Counted from the first letter of the stretch, positions 50,578-59,397 are shown. The stretch: 64,000 nucleotides of DNA from Saccharopolyspora sp. SCSIO 74807 (GCF_037023755.1 NZ_CP146100.1:6540501-6604500), one strand, 5' to 3'. Program-made: numbers and translations. Notes: generated by a model not told the origin, from the letters alone.

Positions 50578-50730
50578 CGGGGCCGGCGCCACGCGGGGAC
50601 GGGGACGCGACGCAGGCCCGTCTTCGGACCGCCCGGCCGGGGAGGTCGGCCGGGTCACATCAGCCGGGCACCTCGGCAGGAGCCCGGTCGGAACCGGGTC
50701 GGAACGAGCCACGCGGGCGGCCGGGCCGGT

Positions 50731-51111
50731 TCATGCCGCCTCGCCGGTATGCCTTCCGGGTTCGGCGGAATTGTCCGGAAGACCGTTCCGGCCCGGCGGA
50801 TTCCGCGGATCCTCCGGGTCGGCATCCGGCCACTCCGGTTGCCCCGGCCCGGTCGGCAGTTGCCCGGAGAAATACCCGCCACCGGAGTACGGCGCGCGCA
50901 ATTCCCGGGTGCCGCGGAATGTGGCGAGAACAGCGGCGCACGCCGCGCAGGGAATTCGCCCGTCATCCGGCAGCGGGCCGATGAGCCTGCGGTGCACCGG
51001 TCCGCCGATGCGGTGCCCGCAAGCGGCGGCGGGCGCGGTCCCGCGCGCGGACACGGCCACCTTGTGCCAAGTCGCGGCGAACGCGGATGCCATCCAGGCG
51101 TGCGCGCTCAC
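50731..51111 (-). CDS. Small Cys/His-containing protein, possible zinc-ribbon type
   Basis: The protein is 126 residues from GTG 51111, which has GGGAGG 7 bases upstream. Residues 1-70 contain SAHAWMASAFAATWHKV, ACGHRIGGPVHR and GRIPCAACAAV; the Cys and His spacing suggests a zinc site. The C-terminal 55 residues are Pro/Gly-rich and probably disordered. Proteins of this sort often neighbour XRE/DUF5753 regulators in actinomycetes, as here (divergent XRE gene at 51482). Function is unknown. Confidence 0.55.
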   Translation of the reverse strand: MSAHAWMASAFAATWHKVAVSARGTAPAAACGHRIGGPVHRRLIGPLPDDGRIPCAACAAVLATFRGTRELRAPYSGGGYFSGQLPTGPGQPEWPDADPEDPRNPPGRNGLPDNSAEPGRHTGEAA

Positions 51112-51499
51112 CGGACGCCTCCCGACCCCGCCGGCTCCCGGCCCGAGCCGGGTTTTTCCCCGCACGAGGCCGAATCCGCGCCGGACGCCGTGCGTCCGGG
51201 GTCCGCCCGGCCGACGGGGTCCTCCGCACCGCGCACCATTCCCCCTTCCAAATCAGAAACCGATTCACTTCATTCGATTCGCAGCATCGCTCCGCCCGGA
51301 ACACCGGAGCACTTTTCGGTACCCGCACCCGCGGCCGCACCGGACGCCGCGCCGGTTCGCATCGGACCGGCCGTTCACCGCCGAGCGCGCCGCCGTCCGC
51401 GCGGAAATACCGGAAACAGGATGTCGGGTTCCGAGACCTATTGACAATAGCTCGTTCGGATGATCGCCGATCTTGTTGCAAATGACTAACATTCCTTCC
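51112..51499. other. Intergenic region upstream of XRE regulator
   Basis: About 370 bases. CCCGGC/GCCGGG with a following TTTTT (51137-51157) is a good plus-strand terminator shape, although no plus-strand gene ends nearby. An 11-bp palindrome TATTGACAATA (51439-51449) containing TTGACA lies 33 bases before the XRE start and could be a promoter with an autoregulatory operator. A matching -10 is not obvious. Confidence 0.45.
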
Positions 51500-52351
51500 A
51501 TGAACGGAACCACTCCCCGGCCCCGCGCCTATGTGCTGGGCGCCGAAATGCGCGACGCACGCCAGAAAAGCGGTCTCGCGCTGCGCAGGCTGGCCGCGAT
51601 CCTGGACGTCTCGCACTCGGTGCTGGTGCGCTGGGAGCGCGGGGACCGGGTGCCGTCGGCCGAGTCGGTCTCCGCGGTCTGCGCGGTGCTCGGCAGCAGC
51701 GCCACCGCGCGCAACCGGATGCTGAAGCTGGCCCGCGAGGCGGCCGCCGAGCCGCCACCGAGCACCCCGATAGGCGTTCCCGGGCAGTCCGACCAGCTCG
51801 CAACCCTGCTGGAGTTCGAGCGGACCGCCACCAGGATCACCGACGTGGCGACCAACGTGGTGCCCGGCCTGCTGCAGGCACCGGAGTACGCCCGCGCGAT
51901 CATCCACGCGGGCGAGACGGAGAACGCGGACAAGCGGGTCGCGCTGCGCCTCGGCCGCCGCGAGATCATCACCCGCCGCAGGTCACCGGTGCACTACCGC
52001 GCGCTCATCCTGGAAACGGCGCTGCACCAGCCGATCGGCGACCCGGGCACGCTGCTGGAGCAGCTGCGGCTGCTGCTGGAGCTGGGCGCGCAGGACACCG
52101 TCGAGATCCGGGTGATCCCGAACAGCGCGGGGTGGACTCCCGCGCACTCCGGGGATTTCTTCCTGCTGGAGTTCTCCAAGGCGGCGCCGGTGGTGCACCT
52201 CGAACACCACCGCGGTTCGGTTTTCCTGCAGTCCGAGTCGGACGTCGCGGCGTTCGTGCGAGCCCGGGACGAGGTCGAACGCGTGGCCATGAGCTGCGCC
52301 GACTCGGCCGAGCTGATCACCGGGATCATCGCGCGGGCGCGGGCGGCCTGA
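51482..52351 (+). CDS. XRE-family regulator with DUF5753-type C-terminal domain
   Basis: The protein is 289 residues. The helix-turn-helix spans about residues 18-75 (LALRRLAAILDVSHSVLVRW, then GDRVPSAESV). The C-terminal domain includes VVPGLLQAPEYARAII and VIPNSAGWTPAHSGDFFLLE, the DUF5753 signature of actinomycete XRE regulators, often paired with DUF397 proteins. No DUF397 gene is adjacent. ATG 51482 is preferred; ATG 51500 and TTG 51473 are alternatives, and none has a clear ribosome site. Confidence 0.86.
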   Translation: MTNIPSMNGTTPRPRAYVLGAEMRDARQKSGLALRRLAAILDVSHSVLVRWERGDRVPSAESVSAVCAVLGSSATARNRMLKLAREAAAEPPPSTPIGVPGQSDQLATLLEFERTATRITDVATNVVPGLLQAPEYARAIIHAGETENADKRVALRLGRREIITRRRSPVHYRALILETALHQPIGDPGTLLEQLRLLLELGAQDTVEIRVIPNSAGWTPAHSGDFFLLEFSKAAPVVHLEHHRGSVFLQSESDVAAFVRARDEVERVAMSCADSAELITGIIARARAA

Positions 52352-52575
52352 GTTCGCAGCCGTGCCATCTTCGGCCGGTACGACGCCGCGCACTTCGGCC
52401 ACGTGTCGTCGCGAACGTGGCCGTACGGGCGATACCGGGTGATGGGTTGCACGCTTGCACCTTCGCGAGTCCGGCTCCGGGCGTCAGCGTTTTCGCGGCT
52501 CGGCGCGGATCACGCAGATTTCCGGACCAGCGCAGGCGACGTGGACCCCGGAGATCGTCCGGGTAGCCACGGGGC

Positions 52576-53157
52576 ATGCACACCGGCGACACCAGCGACA
52601 CCGTGCGGAGCACGAAGCCTGGCACCGTGCGGAGCACGAACCCTGGCACCGTGCAGACCTTCCCGTTCCGGTTCTGGCGGCGGTACCAGGTGCTGGGCCT
52701 GCCGTTCGGCATCGCGCCGCCGACGGCGTGGGTGCGGGTCAGCGCGGCCGAGCTCGTCGTGCGGTTCGGGCCGTGGTGCGTGCGCAGCCCGCGCTCGAAC
52801 ATCGCCTCGACCACCGTCACCGGCCCGTACTGGCTGGTGAAGACGGCCGGTCCTGCGCACCTGTCGCTGGCCGACGGCGGGATCACCTGCGCGACCAACG
52901 GCGAGCGAGGGCTGTGCGTGCGGTTCGCCGAGCCGGTGCCGGGCATCGAGCCGCTGGGCGTGCTGCGGCATCCGGCGGTGACCGTCACCGTCGACGACTG
53001 CCCTCGGCTGGCGGCTCTGCTCGCCCAGCCCCCGGAGCGAACCGAGCCGGACCGGGACCGCCCGCAGCGGGCTGCCCGCGCGACGGGCCGGGCAGCGGCG
53101 GGCCGTTCTTCGCCGGATCGCTCAGCGCGGCCATCCGCAGGCAGGCGCCGCGGATGA
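52576..53157 (+). CDS. Conserved protein of unknown function with repeated N-terminus
   Basis: The frame encodes 193 residues from ATG 52576. The core (FRFWRRYQVLGLPFGIAPPT, then GPWCVRSPRSNIASTTVTGP) has alternating beta strands like a PH-type or SRPBCC-adjacent barrel and ends near residue 155. The last 40 residues are Arg-rich and overlap the convergent DUF1990 gene. The first 25 residues come from a 24-bp tandem repeat, so GTG codons at 52603, 52627 and 52651, all in frame, are alternative starts. Function is unknown. Confidence 0.6.
   Translation: MHTGDTSDTVRSTKPGTVRSTNPGTVQTFPFRFWRRYQVLGLPFGIAPPTAWVRVSAAELVVRFGPWCVRSPRSNIASTTVTGPYWLVKTAGPAHLSLADGGITCATNGERGLCVRFAEPVPGIEPLGVLRHPAVTVTVDDCPRLAALLAQPPERTEPDRDRPQRAARATGRAAAGRSSPDRSARPSAGRRRG
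52600..52647. repeat. 24-bp tandem duplication at gene start
   Basis: ACCGTGCGGAGCACGAA followed by (G/C)CCTGGC occurs twice in succession (52600-52623 and 52624-52647), and a partial third copy follows. Each copy supplies an in-frame GTG, so repeat changes would alter the N-terminus or the choice of start. Confidence 0.8.
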
Positions 53158-53695
53158 AGCGCAGCTGGGTGCTCCGCCCGAACAGCTCGAATCCCAGCCG
53201 CACCACCGGGTTCGCGATCGGCGCCGCCCGCGAGTACGCCTGCACGCGGAATTCGACCGCGCCGCTGGTGAGGTCCTTGCGCACCGAGAAGCCCATCTGC
53301 CCCTGCTCCAGATGTCCTTGCAAAGTGCGGTAATTCCACCCCCACCGGCGCACCCCGCACGCGGTGTCGTCGACGACCTCGCCCACCCGGCACGGCAACC
53401 GGAAGGTGAGGCCGTAGAACCGGGTCACCAGCAGCAGGTCCGATTCCGCGAGGGTGTCCGACGAGCGGTGCACGCGTTGCACCAGCGCGGGGTCGGCGAA
53501 CTCGTAGTGCCGCACCAGCGAGCAGGCGACTTCCCAGGTGCCGCCGGGCAGCGGCTCGCCCGGCGGTTCGGCGCGCAGCTGCTGGCGGAAGTCGTCGATG
53601 TGCCAGTCCGCTGCTGCGGGGGTCCGGGGCACGTCGAAGTTCAACGGCAACTCGGCAAGCCGCTGCACTTGCTCGGCTCCTCGCCGGGGGAACAC
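52985..53695 (-). CDS. DUF1990-family protein (first of two)
   Basis: The protein is 236 residues with the DUF1990 pattern: WHIDDFRQQL near residue 33, VACSLVRHYEFADPALVQRV near 55, WGWNYRTLQGHLEQGQMGF near 120, and a C-terminal Arg/Pro tail. GTG 53695 is preferred over GTG 53701 because GAGGAG is then 6 bases upstream. The 3' end overlaps the convergent unknown gene by 173 bases, unusually long. The biochemical role of DUF1990 is unknown. Confidence 0.8.
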   Translation of the reverse strand: MFPRRGAEQVQRLAELPLNFDVPRTPAAADWHIDDFRQQLRAEPPGEPLPGGTWEVACSLVRHYEFADPALVQRVHRSSDTLAESDLLLVTRFYGLTFRLPCRVGEVVDDTACGVRRWGWNYRTLQGHLEQGQMGFSVRKDLTSGAVEFRVQAYSRAAPIANPVVRLGFELFGRSTQLRFIRGACLRMAALSDPAKNGPPLPGPSRGQPAAGGPGPARFAPGAGRAEPPAEGSRRR

Positions 53696-53746
53696 GCCCA
53701 CCTCCTCGTCGTCGACGTCGCTCGCAAAGCCTGGGGTGGAGAGCGC

Positions 53747-54400
53747 TCAGCCTTCCCGTCCGGTGTAGATCTCCACGCCCTGGACCATTCGCCCGCCTGC
53801 GGCCGCGCAAACCCGCTCGCAGCAGTGCACCCAGAGGTACGCCTGCATGAACTTGGACAGCTGGAGCCGGTCGTAGAGCAGATCGGCGGCCCAGCTGCCG
53901 CTGCGCGCCCAGGATTCGATCTCGAAGACCAGCTCCGTGCCGCGGTCTTCGGCGCGGAACTCGATCTGCCCGGCTTCCAGGTGCCCGCGCCGGGTGGCGA
54001 GCCGGAACGAGCGCGGGGTCTGCGCGACCACGCGCACCGGGCCGTTCCACGGGCCCGGCATCCGCACCACCAGGTCGTCGCCGAGCCGCAGGTCGCGGTG
54101 ATCGCCTTCGGGCTCGAACCGCGCCACCTCGCTCGGGACCATCGAGTCCGGCGCCGCCATGAACGACGCCATCACCGTCTCGGCCTCCCGCAGGTGCACG
54201 TGCACGCGCACGCCGTAGCGGCGGTGGAACAGCGGACCGACTCCGTCTTCGATGCGTTGCAGGTCCGCTCCGGTGGCCAGTTCCGGCGAGCGCACCTGTT
54301 CGGCCTGTTCCACCTGGTGCACCGGGATGCCGGTGGTGAGGTGCCGCAGCGCGGCGAACGCGAGTCCGGGCGGCCAACGCCACAGCCAGGCGCCGATCAC
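53747..54400 (-). CDS. DUF1990-family protein (second of two)
   Basis: The protein is 217 residues. HRRYGVRVHVHLREAETVMA near residue 57, RLGDDLVVRMPGPWNGPVRV near 100 and RRGHLEAGQIEFRAEDRG near 140 match the family pattern of the neighbouring gene. GTG 54400 overlaps the stop of the DUF4383 gene (GTGA), so membrane protein and DUF1990 protein are co-translated. The two DUF1990 proteins are diverged paralogues and may form a hetero-oligomer or bind different ligands. Confidence 0.82.
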   Translation of the reverse strand: MIGAWLWRWPPGLAFAALRHLTTGIPVHQVEQAEQVRSPELATGADLQRIEDGVGPLFHRRYGVRVHVHLREAETVMASFMAAPDSMVPSEVARFEPEGDHRDLRLGDDLVVRMPGPWNGPVRVVAQTPRSFRLATRRGHLEAGQIEFRAEDRGTELVFEIESWARSGSWAADLLYDRLQLSKFMQAYLWVHCCERVCAAAGGRMVQGVEIYTGREG

Positions 54401-55059
54401 TCCGCGCCGCCCTCCAGCTTGCGGCGGGCCCTGGCGCGTTCGGCGGCTCGGCGGCGGGCTTGATCGCGCATCACCAGCTGCGTCTGCTCCGGAGTGGGGT
54501 GGCCCTCGCCCATCGCCATCTCCGCCTCGCGGTACTGCTGTTGCTGCGCATCGGTTTCGCTCGCCTCGAAGTCGAGCTGTTCCTCCGGGTGCGGGCGGTT
54601 CTTGCGCATCGGGTGCTCCCGGCGATACGGGTTGTCCGGTGGCAACCCGCCGGACATCCGCCCGTAGAGCCCGGTGAACAGCAGGATCATCCCCACGATC
54701 AAGCTGAAGAACACGTTCGGCAGCCGGAACGCCAGGATGTTCAGGGAGGTGTGCAGGATCGCCAGGTGCACCAGCCCGGAAAGCAGGAAAACCCCGCCGA
54801 ACCCGGTGGTGACGGTGGACGCCTGCCAACCGCCCCAGGCCGCGCAGCCGATCAGGATCACGCCCGCCACCAGGGAGATGATCGAGAGCAGGCCGTTGCT
54901 GGACAGTCCGAGGACCGGCTGACCGCTGGTGCTGAAGAACTGCAATCCGCGCGCCAGCCCGAGGATCGCGAAGACCAGCAGGAGCACGCCGAGCAGGACT
55001 GCGCCGATGCGGTGAACCGTGTGCACCGGATGAGGAGGAACCGGTTTACCGCGCGTCAT
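54397..55059 (-). CDS. DUF4383-type integral membrane protein
   Basis: The protein is 220 residues with four transmembrane segments (about residues 18-38, 58-78, 88-108 and 115-135) and a charged C-terminal tail rich in Gln, Glu and Arg, probably cytoplasmic. HLAILHTSLNILAF and NVFFSLIVGMILLFTGLYGR are characteristic of DUF4383. ATG 55059 has GGAGG 6 bases upstream. It leads a three-gene minus-strand unit with the two DUF1990 genes. Confidence 0.83.
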   Translation of the reverse strand: MTRGKPVPPHPVHTVHRIGAVLLGVLLLVFAILGLARGLQFFSTSGQPVLGLSSNGLLSIISLVAGVILIGCAAWGGWQASTVTTGFGGVFLLSGLVHLAILHTSLNILAFRLPNVFFSLIVGMILLFTGLYGRMSGGLPPDNPYRREHPMRKNRPHPEEQLDFEASETDAQQQQYREAEMAMGEGHPTPEQTQLVMRDQARRRAAERARARRKLEGGAE

Positions 55060-55246
55060 CACCGACCTCCGGATCGAGTCGCACGCCTACGCATTCCGAA
55101 TACCCGTCCGCCGGGCGCACTACACCGCGGACCCGCGCAGGTCGCCCGGTCGCCGGGTACCGGCCGGTGATCACGAGCCCTAAAGTTGGTGCGCACCGCG
55201 CCGGGGGACCCGGCGAGCACGTCGCCGTCGATGCGGGGATCTGGTG

Positions 55247-56452
55247 ATGAGCCGCGACAACAAGATCCTGCTGGCCGCGCTGGCCGGCGGTTCCGTGCTG
55301 GTTCCTGCCGTGCTCGGCCTGGGCCTGTCCTGGCCGCCTTGGGCGTGGGGCCTGTTCGCCGCGCTGCTGCTGGCCGCGGTCGCCGCGTACGGCAGGCACG
55401 TGCTGCAGCGGCAGCGGCAAGATGCGTTGCACGAGGCGTTGCTGGCGCAGCGCCGGGCACCGGCCGCGCCGGAACCCGAGCCGGAGCCGTTCCAGCCGCG
55501 CCAGGTCCGGGACGTTCCGCTGCCCAGTTCCGAGGCCGACTACCGCTTCGTGTTCAGCGCGACGGTGTGGTGGCGCCGCCCGGCCGACGCGGTCGGCGTC
55601 GGGCACGAGAACCCGGCGGAGTTGGCGGTGGAGACGGTGCTCTCCCGCGCCCGGCTCATCACCGCGGGCGAGCACCCCGCCGGACGCGGCGCGATCGAGC
55701 ACCGGCTCGCGGCCGCGCTGGGCGCGGTGACCCGCGACGAGCACCGGCACATCGAGGCGTGGGCCGCGGACTTGGCGCTGACCTTGCCGGAGGTCGACGC
55801 CGACCGGCTCCGCAGGCTCGCCGAGGTCCGCAAGGACGAGCAGGTCTGGCAGCTGGAACGCGACCACGAGCGCAACAAGCGCGCCTACCTCGCCGACGAG
55901 GTGCTGCGCGACACCGGCAGCGCCGTCGTGTGGTGGCTGGCGCGCCACGACGACGAAGTGGAACGCGCCGCCGAACTGATCGGCACGCTCGCGCAGCTGT
56001 CCGCGGCCGCGAACGGAACCGAGATCGCCGAGCAGTTCCGGCACCTGGTGCCCGCTTCGCGGCAGGCACCGTTCCAGAACGGGCGGCCGCTGCGCGCGGA
56101 GTCGCTGTCGTTCACCGGCTCGCTGGAGGGCGGGAGCTCGTACCTGTCCTACGGGGAACTCTCGGCAGGCGGGGAACTCTCGGCAGGCGCGTTGGCCCCC
56201 GGCGAGCCGACCGGCGACGCCGAGCGTGCCGCGATCGAGCAAGTCGACGGCCTGCTCCGCGAGCTCGACCCGGAAACGGCCGAACGGTCGGGGCTCGCGG
56301 ACCGGCTGGCGGCGCTGTTCGACTCGGCCGGGCAGCACGAGTTCGCCGACTCGATCCGGCAGCGGTACGGCGATCCCGCGAACCCCGGAACCGCGGACGC
56401 CGACCAGCCGTGGGCCGACGTGCCCCCTCAGCCCAACCGTTCGTCCACGTAG
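55247..56452 (+). CDS. Membrane-anchored protein of unknown function
   Basis: The protein is 401 residues. Two hydrophobic helices (residues 7-25 and 29-48) anchor it; a PEPEPEP linker (near 70-76) leads to a long, charged, probably coiled-coil cytoplasmic part with Arg/Glu-rich helices (DEQVWQLERDHERNKRAYLA). A duplicated GELSAG segment comes from an 18-bp tandem repeat at 56153-56188. No family is recognised. ATG 55247 is preferred over GTG 55244. It overlaps the convergent zinc-finger gene by 25 bases. Confidence 0.75.
   Translation: MSRDNKILLAALAGGSVLVPAVLGLGLSWPPWAWGLFAALLLAAVAAYGRHVLQRQRQDALHEALLAQRRAPAAPEPEPEPFQPRQVRDVPLPSSEADYRFVFSATVWWRRPADAVGVGHENPAELAVETVLSRARLITAGEHPAGRGAIEHRLAAALGAVTRDEHRHIEAWAADLALTLPEVDADRLRRLAEVRKDEQVWQLERDHERNKRAYLADEVLRDTGSAVVWWLARHDDEVERAAELIGTLAQLSAAANGTEIAEQFRHLVPASRQAPFQNGRPLRAESLSFTGSLEGGSSYLSYGELSAGGELSAGALAPGEPTGDAERAAIEQVDGLLRELDPETAERSGLADRLAALFDSAGQHEFADSIRQRYGDPANPGTADADQPWADVPPQPNRSST
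56153..56188. repeat. 18-bp tandem duplication
   Basis: GGGGAACTCTCGGCAGGC is present twice head to tail and codes for a doubled GELSAG in a loop of the membrane-anchored protein. Confidence 0.85.
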
Positions 56453-56694
56453 CACCAGGACCACGACTCGCCCGGCTCGAACGAGCGGATCACCGGATGC
56501 CCGGTGTCGCGGTGGTGCCCGGTGGCGTGCCGGTCCGGGCTGGAATCGCAGCAGCCGACGTGCCCGCACTCGGTGCACAGCCGCAGGTGCGCCCACACCT
56601 GAAGGCCCTTGGCCAGGCAGTCCTCGCAGCCCCCGGGGGAACTCGGCACCGGCGACAGCGCGGCGGCGACCTCCAGGTGATCACATCCGGGCAC
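56428..56694 (-). CDS. UBP-type zinc-finger protein
   Basis: The protein is 88 residues. The Cys/His spacing (CDHL, CEDC, CTECGHVGCCDSS, RHATGHHRDTGHPV) is that of a ZnF-UBP domain, which in eukaryotes binds the ubiquitin C-terminus; bacterial stand-alone copies have unknown partners. GTG 56694 has AAGGGGG 7 bases upstream. It converges on the membrane-anchored protein gene. Confidence 0.9.
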   Translation of the reverse strand: MPGCDHLEVAAALSPVPSSPGGCEDCLAKGLQVWAHLRLCTECGHVGCCDSSPDRHATGHHRDTGHPVIRSFEPGESWSWCYVDERLG

Positions 56695-56828
56695 GACTGC
56701 CCCCTTCCGGAACGCGCTGCTCGGGCGCTGTCCACCCTAGGGCCTCGCGAACGCTGCGCGGCCGGGTCGTTGTTCCCGGACGGCCCCGACCTGCGCGGTA
56801 CGAGCGCGCAACGGGTACGACAGGGCGC

Positions 56829-58385
56829 ATGCACGAGTTCCCGCAAGTGATGTTGCTGCTGGCAGGCGCGCTGGCGGTCACGGCGCTGGCCCGCCGCTGG
56901 GGGTTGTCGGAGCCGCTGGCGCTGGTGCTGGCCGGGCTGGCGGTGTCGTTCGTGCCCGGCGTGCCGGATTACGCGATCAACCCGGAAGTGATCCTGGTGC
57001 TGGTGCTGCCGCCGCTGCTGTACTCGGCGGCGCTGACCAGTTCCGCGCTGGGCCTGCGCGCGAACCTGCGGCCGATCGGTTCGCTCGCGGTCGGTGCCGT
57101 GCTGGTGACGACGGTCGCGGTGGGTTTCGCGGCGTGGGCGCTGGTGCCCGGGATGCCGCTCGGGCCCGCGCTGGTGCTGGGCGCGGTGGTGGCTCCGCCG
57201 GACGCGGTGGCGGCGACCTCGATCGGTCGCCGACTGGGGTTGCCACGCAAGGTGATGACGATCCTGTCCGGGGAGAGCCTGGTCAACGACGCTTCGGCGC
57301 TGACGGTCTACCGCGTCGCCGTCGCCGGTGTGGTCGGCGCCGGTTACACGCTGCTGCAGGGCGTCGGCGTGTTCGTGCTCGCGGCCGCGGGCGGGCTGGT
57401 CGTCGGCTGCGCGGTGGGCTGGGCGGTGCACCGCCTCCGGCTGGCGCTGGCCGACGGGGTGTTGGAGAGCGCCGTGGGCCTGCTGGTCCCGTTCGCGACC
57501 TACCTGCTGGCCGAGGCGATCCACGCCTCCGGAGTGCTCGCCGTGGTCGTGGCGGGGCTGTACCTGGCGCAGCGGGCGCCTTCGGGCACCGCGGCACGGC
57601 GGCTGCAGGACCGCGCAGTGTGGCGTTCGGCGGACACGCTGCTGGAAGCGGTGGTGTTCGCGCTGATCGGGTTGCAGCTGCGCAGCGTCACCGAAGGCGT
57701 CGCAGGACGGCTTTGGCCGCTCGTGCTGGCCGGGCTCGCGCTGACCGCCGCGGTGGTGCTGGTGCGCGCGGTCTGGGTGTTCGGCACGTTGCTGCTGCCC
57801 GATCGGATCGCTCGCGGAGCGGATGCGGCGCCGTGGCAGCACGGCTTGGTGGTGGCCTGGGCGGGAATGCGCGGTGTGGTCTCGCTGGCCGCGGCCGCCG
57901 CGATCCCGGTGCTGGCGTTTCCGAACCGCGCGGAAGTCGTGTTCCTGGCGTTCTTCGTCACGCTGGGCACGTTGCTGCTGCACGGCGCGACGCTGCCGTG
58001 GGTGATCCGGTGGCTCGGAGTGCGCGGCCGGGAGAGCTACACCGACGCGCTCGCCGAGGCCGAGGCCGCGCACAACGCCGCGCTCGCCGCCCGCGGGCGG
58101 CTGGACGCGCTCACCGCCGAGGCGGAACCACCCGCCGAGGTCGCCGAGCAGCTGCGTCGCGCGGCCGAACGCCGCAGCCACCGCGCGTGGGAACGGCTCG
58201 GCCGCCCCGATGCCGACTTGGGCGAAAGCCCCACCACCGCCTACCGGCGGCTGCGCATCGAAATGCTGGACGCCGAGCGCGAGGTGTTCGTGCGTTTCCG
58301 CGACGAAGGCCGCATCGACGACGAGGTGCTGCGCCGGGTCTTGCACGAACTCGACTTGGAAGACGTCATGCTGCAACGCGACTGA
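56829..58385 (+). CDS. CPA1-type sodium/proton antiporter
   Basis: The protein is 518 residues with about twelve membrane segments in the first 400. Ion-site motifs are present: VVAPPDAVAATSI (near residue 125), GESLVNDASALTVYR (near 150), and LVVAWAGMRGVVSLAAAAAI (near 345). A C-terminal hydrophilic tail of 110 residues is helical and likely regulatory. It exchanges protons for sodium or potassium across the membrane. ATG 56829 starts the first helix. The structured repeat at 58399 follows directly. Confidence 0.9.
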   Translation: MHEFPQVMLLLAGALAVTALARRWGLSEPLALVLAGLAVSFVPGVPDYAINPEVILVLVLPPLLYSAALTSSALGLRANLRPIGSLAVGAVLVTTVAVGFAAWALVPGMPLGPALVLGAVVAPPDAVAATSIGRRLGLPRKVMTILSGESLVNDASALTVYRVAVAGVVGAGYTLLQGVGVFVLAAAGGLVVGCAVGWAVHRLRLALADGVLESAVGLLVPFATYLLAEAIHASGVLAVVVAGLYLAQRAPSGTAARRLQDRAVWRSADTLLEAVVFALIGLQLRSVTEGVAGRLWPLVLAGLALTAAVVLVRAVWVFGTLLLPDRIARGADAAPWQHGLVVAWAGMRGVVSLAAAAAIPVLAFPNRAEVVFLAFFVTLGTLLLHGATLPWVIRWLGVRGRESYTDALAEAEAAHNAALAARGRLDALTAEAEPPAEVAEQLRRAAERRSHRAWERLGRPDADLGESPTTAYRRLRIEMLDAEREVFVRFRDEGRIDDEVLRRVLHELDLEDVMLQRD

Positions 58386-58398
58386 TCGGCGTTTCACT

Positions 58399-58594
58399 AC
58401 GGTTCTTGATCTTTGTCTTGTCAGCGGCGTAGCCGCTGAGCAGTGGCCATGCAAGCAACCGGCACCGCCGCGGGTTCTCAGCGGCTTCCTCGCGAGGACA
58501 GCGATTTCGCCGCGTAGGGGCCTACGTCAGAAATCGATCCCGGAGCGAGGAAGCCGCTGAGGTTCCGCCACCGGCACCGCCACGCAAATCATTC
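58399..58594. repeat. Structured intergenic repeat, copy A
   Basis: The element has a small hairpin CAGCGGC-GTA-GCCGCTG (58422-58438), a conserved block AGCAACCGGCACCGCCGCGG, then a long hairpin with a perfect 17-bp stem: CTCAGCGGCTTCCTCGC at 58477-58493 and its complement at 58545-58561. Inside are nested stems CGATTTC/GAAATCG and CGTAGG/CCTACG. The tail is CTGAGGTTCCGC and ACGCAAA. It fills the gap between convergent antiporter and IclR genes. Copy B at 63331 shares loops and flanks but not stem sequences. Confidence 0.85.
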
Positions 58595-58602
58595 TGAAAA
58601 AG

Positions 58603-59397
58603 TCAGGTTTCCAGGAATCCCAGCTGCGCGGAGAGTTCTTTCGCCGCTACCGTCATCGCACCGATCACTTCGCGCATCCGCTTGCGGGAGAACCGGTACG
58701 ACGGCCCGGACGCGCTGAGCGCGGCCACCACCTCGCCGTCGTGCCGGTGCACCGCCACCGCCGCGGCGTTGAGCCCGAGCTCGAGCTCCTCGTAGCTGGT
58801 GGCGTACCCGTCCCGCACGATCAGGTCGAAGCCGTCGCGCAATTCCCCGGGGTCGATGACGGTCCGCGTGGTGTACTGCGCCAGCTCCCCCGCCAGCAGC
58901 GCTTCCTGGTCGTCGTCGGGTGCGTGCGCCAGCAGCACCTTCCCGCTGGAAGTGGCGTGCAGCGGAGTGCGCTGGCCGACCCAGTTGTGCGCGGTCACCG
59001 ACGCGGTGCCGCGGGCCTGGCTGATGTTGATCGCGACGTCCTCGTCGCGGACCGCGATGTTCACGGTCTCGCCGAGGTCGGCGGCCAGCGACTCGCAGTA
59101 CGGGCCGCCCAGCCGGGGCAGGTCCAGCCGGTCGGTGGCCGCCCCGGCCAGCCGCACCACACCGAACCCGATCATGTACTTGCCGCGTTCGCCGAGCTGC
59201 TCCACCAGCCCGCGCGAGACCAGGACGCTGACCAGCCGGGAAGCGGTGGATTTGTGCACGCCGAGTTCCCCGGCGATTTCGGTGATGCCCGCTTCGCCGT
59301 TGCGGGCCAGCAGTTCCAGCACGCTCACCGCCCGGTCCACGGACTGCACGAGTGCGCCGGGCTTTTCGCGTTCGGCCGGTTGAGGAGCGTTGACCAC
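58603..59397 (-). CDS. IclR-family regulator
   Basis: The protein is 264 residues. The winged helix-turn-helix (about residues 17-75) contains SVDRAVSVLELLARNGEAG and ELGVHKSTASRLVSVL. The ligand domain contains HATSSGKVLLAH (near 148) and RDGYATSYEELELGLNAAAV (near 195), both standard for IclR. It lies next to the sarcosine oxidase operon on the same strand (downstream of soxG) and may control it. GTG 59397 is the likely start. Confidence 0.9.
   Translation of the reverse strand: MVNAPQPAEREKPGALVQSVDRAVSVLELLARNGEAGITEIAGELGVHKSTASRLVSVLVSRGLVEQLGERGKYMIGFGVVRLAGAATDRLDLPRLGGPYCESLAADLGETVNIAVRDEDVAINISQARGTASVTAHNWVGQRTPLHATSSGKVLLAHAPDDDQEALLAGELAQYTTRTVIDPGELRDGFDLIVRDGYATSYEELELGLNAAAVAVHRHDGEVVAALSASGPSYRFSRKRMREVIGAMTVAAKELSAQLGFLET

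Noticed and set aside
51137-51157. CCCGGC/GCCGGG hairpin followed by five T as a terminator
   Set aside because: The shape is right on the plus strand, but no plus-strand gene ends nearby, so it is only mentioned under the intergenic region.
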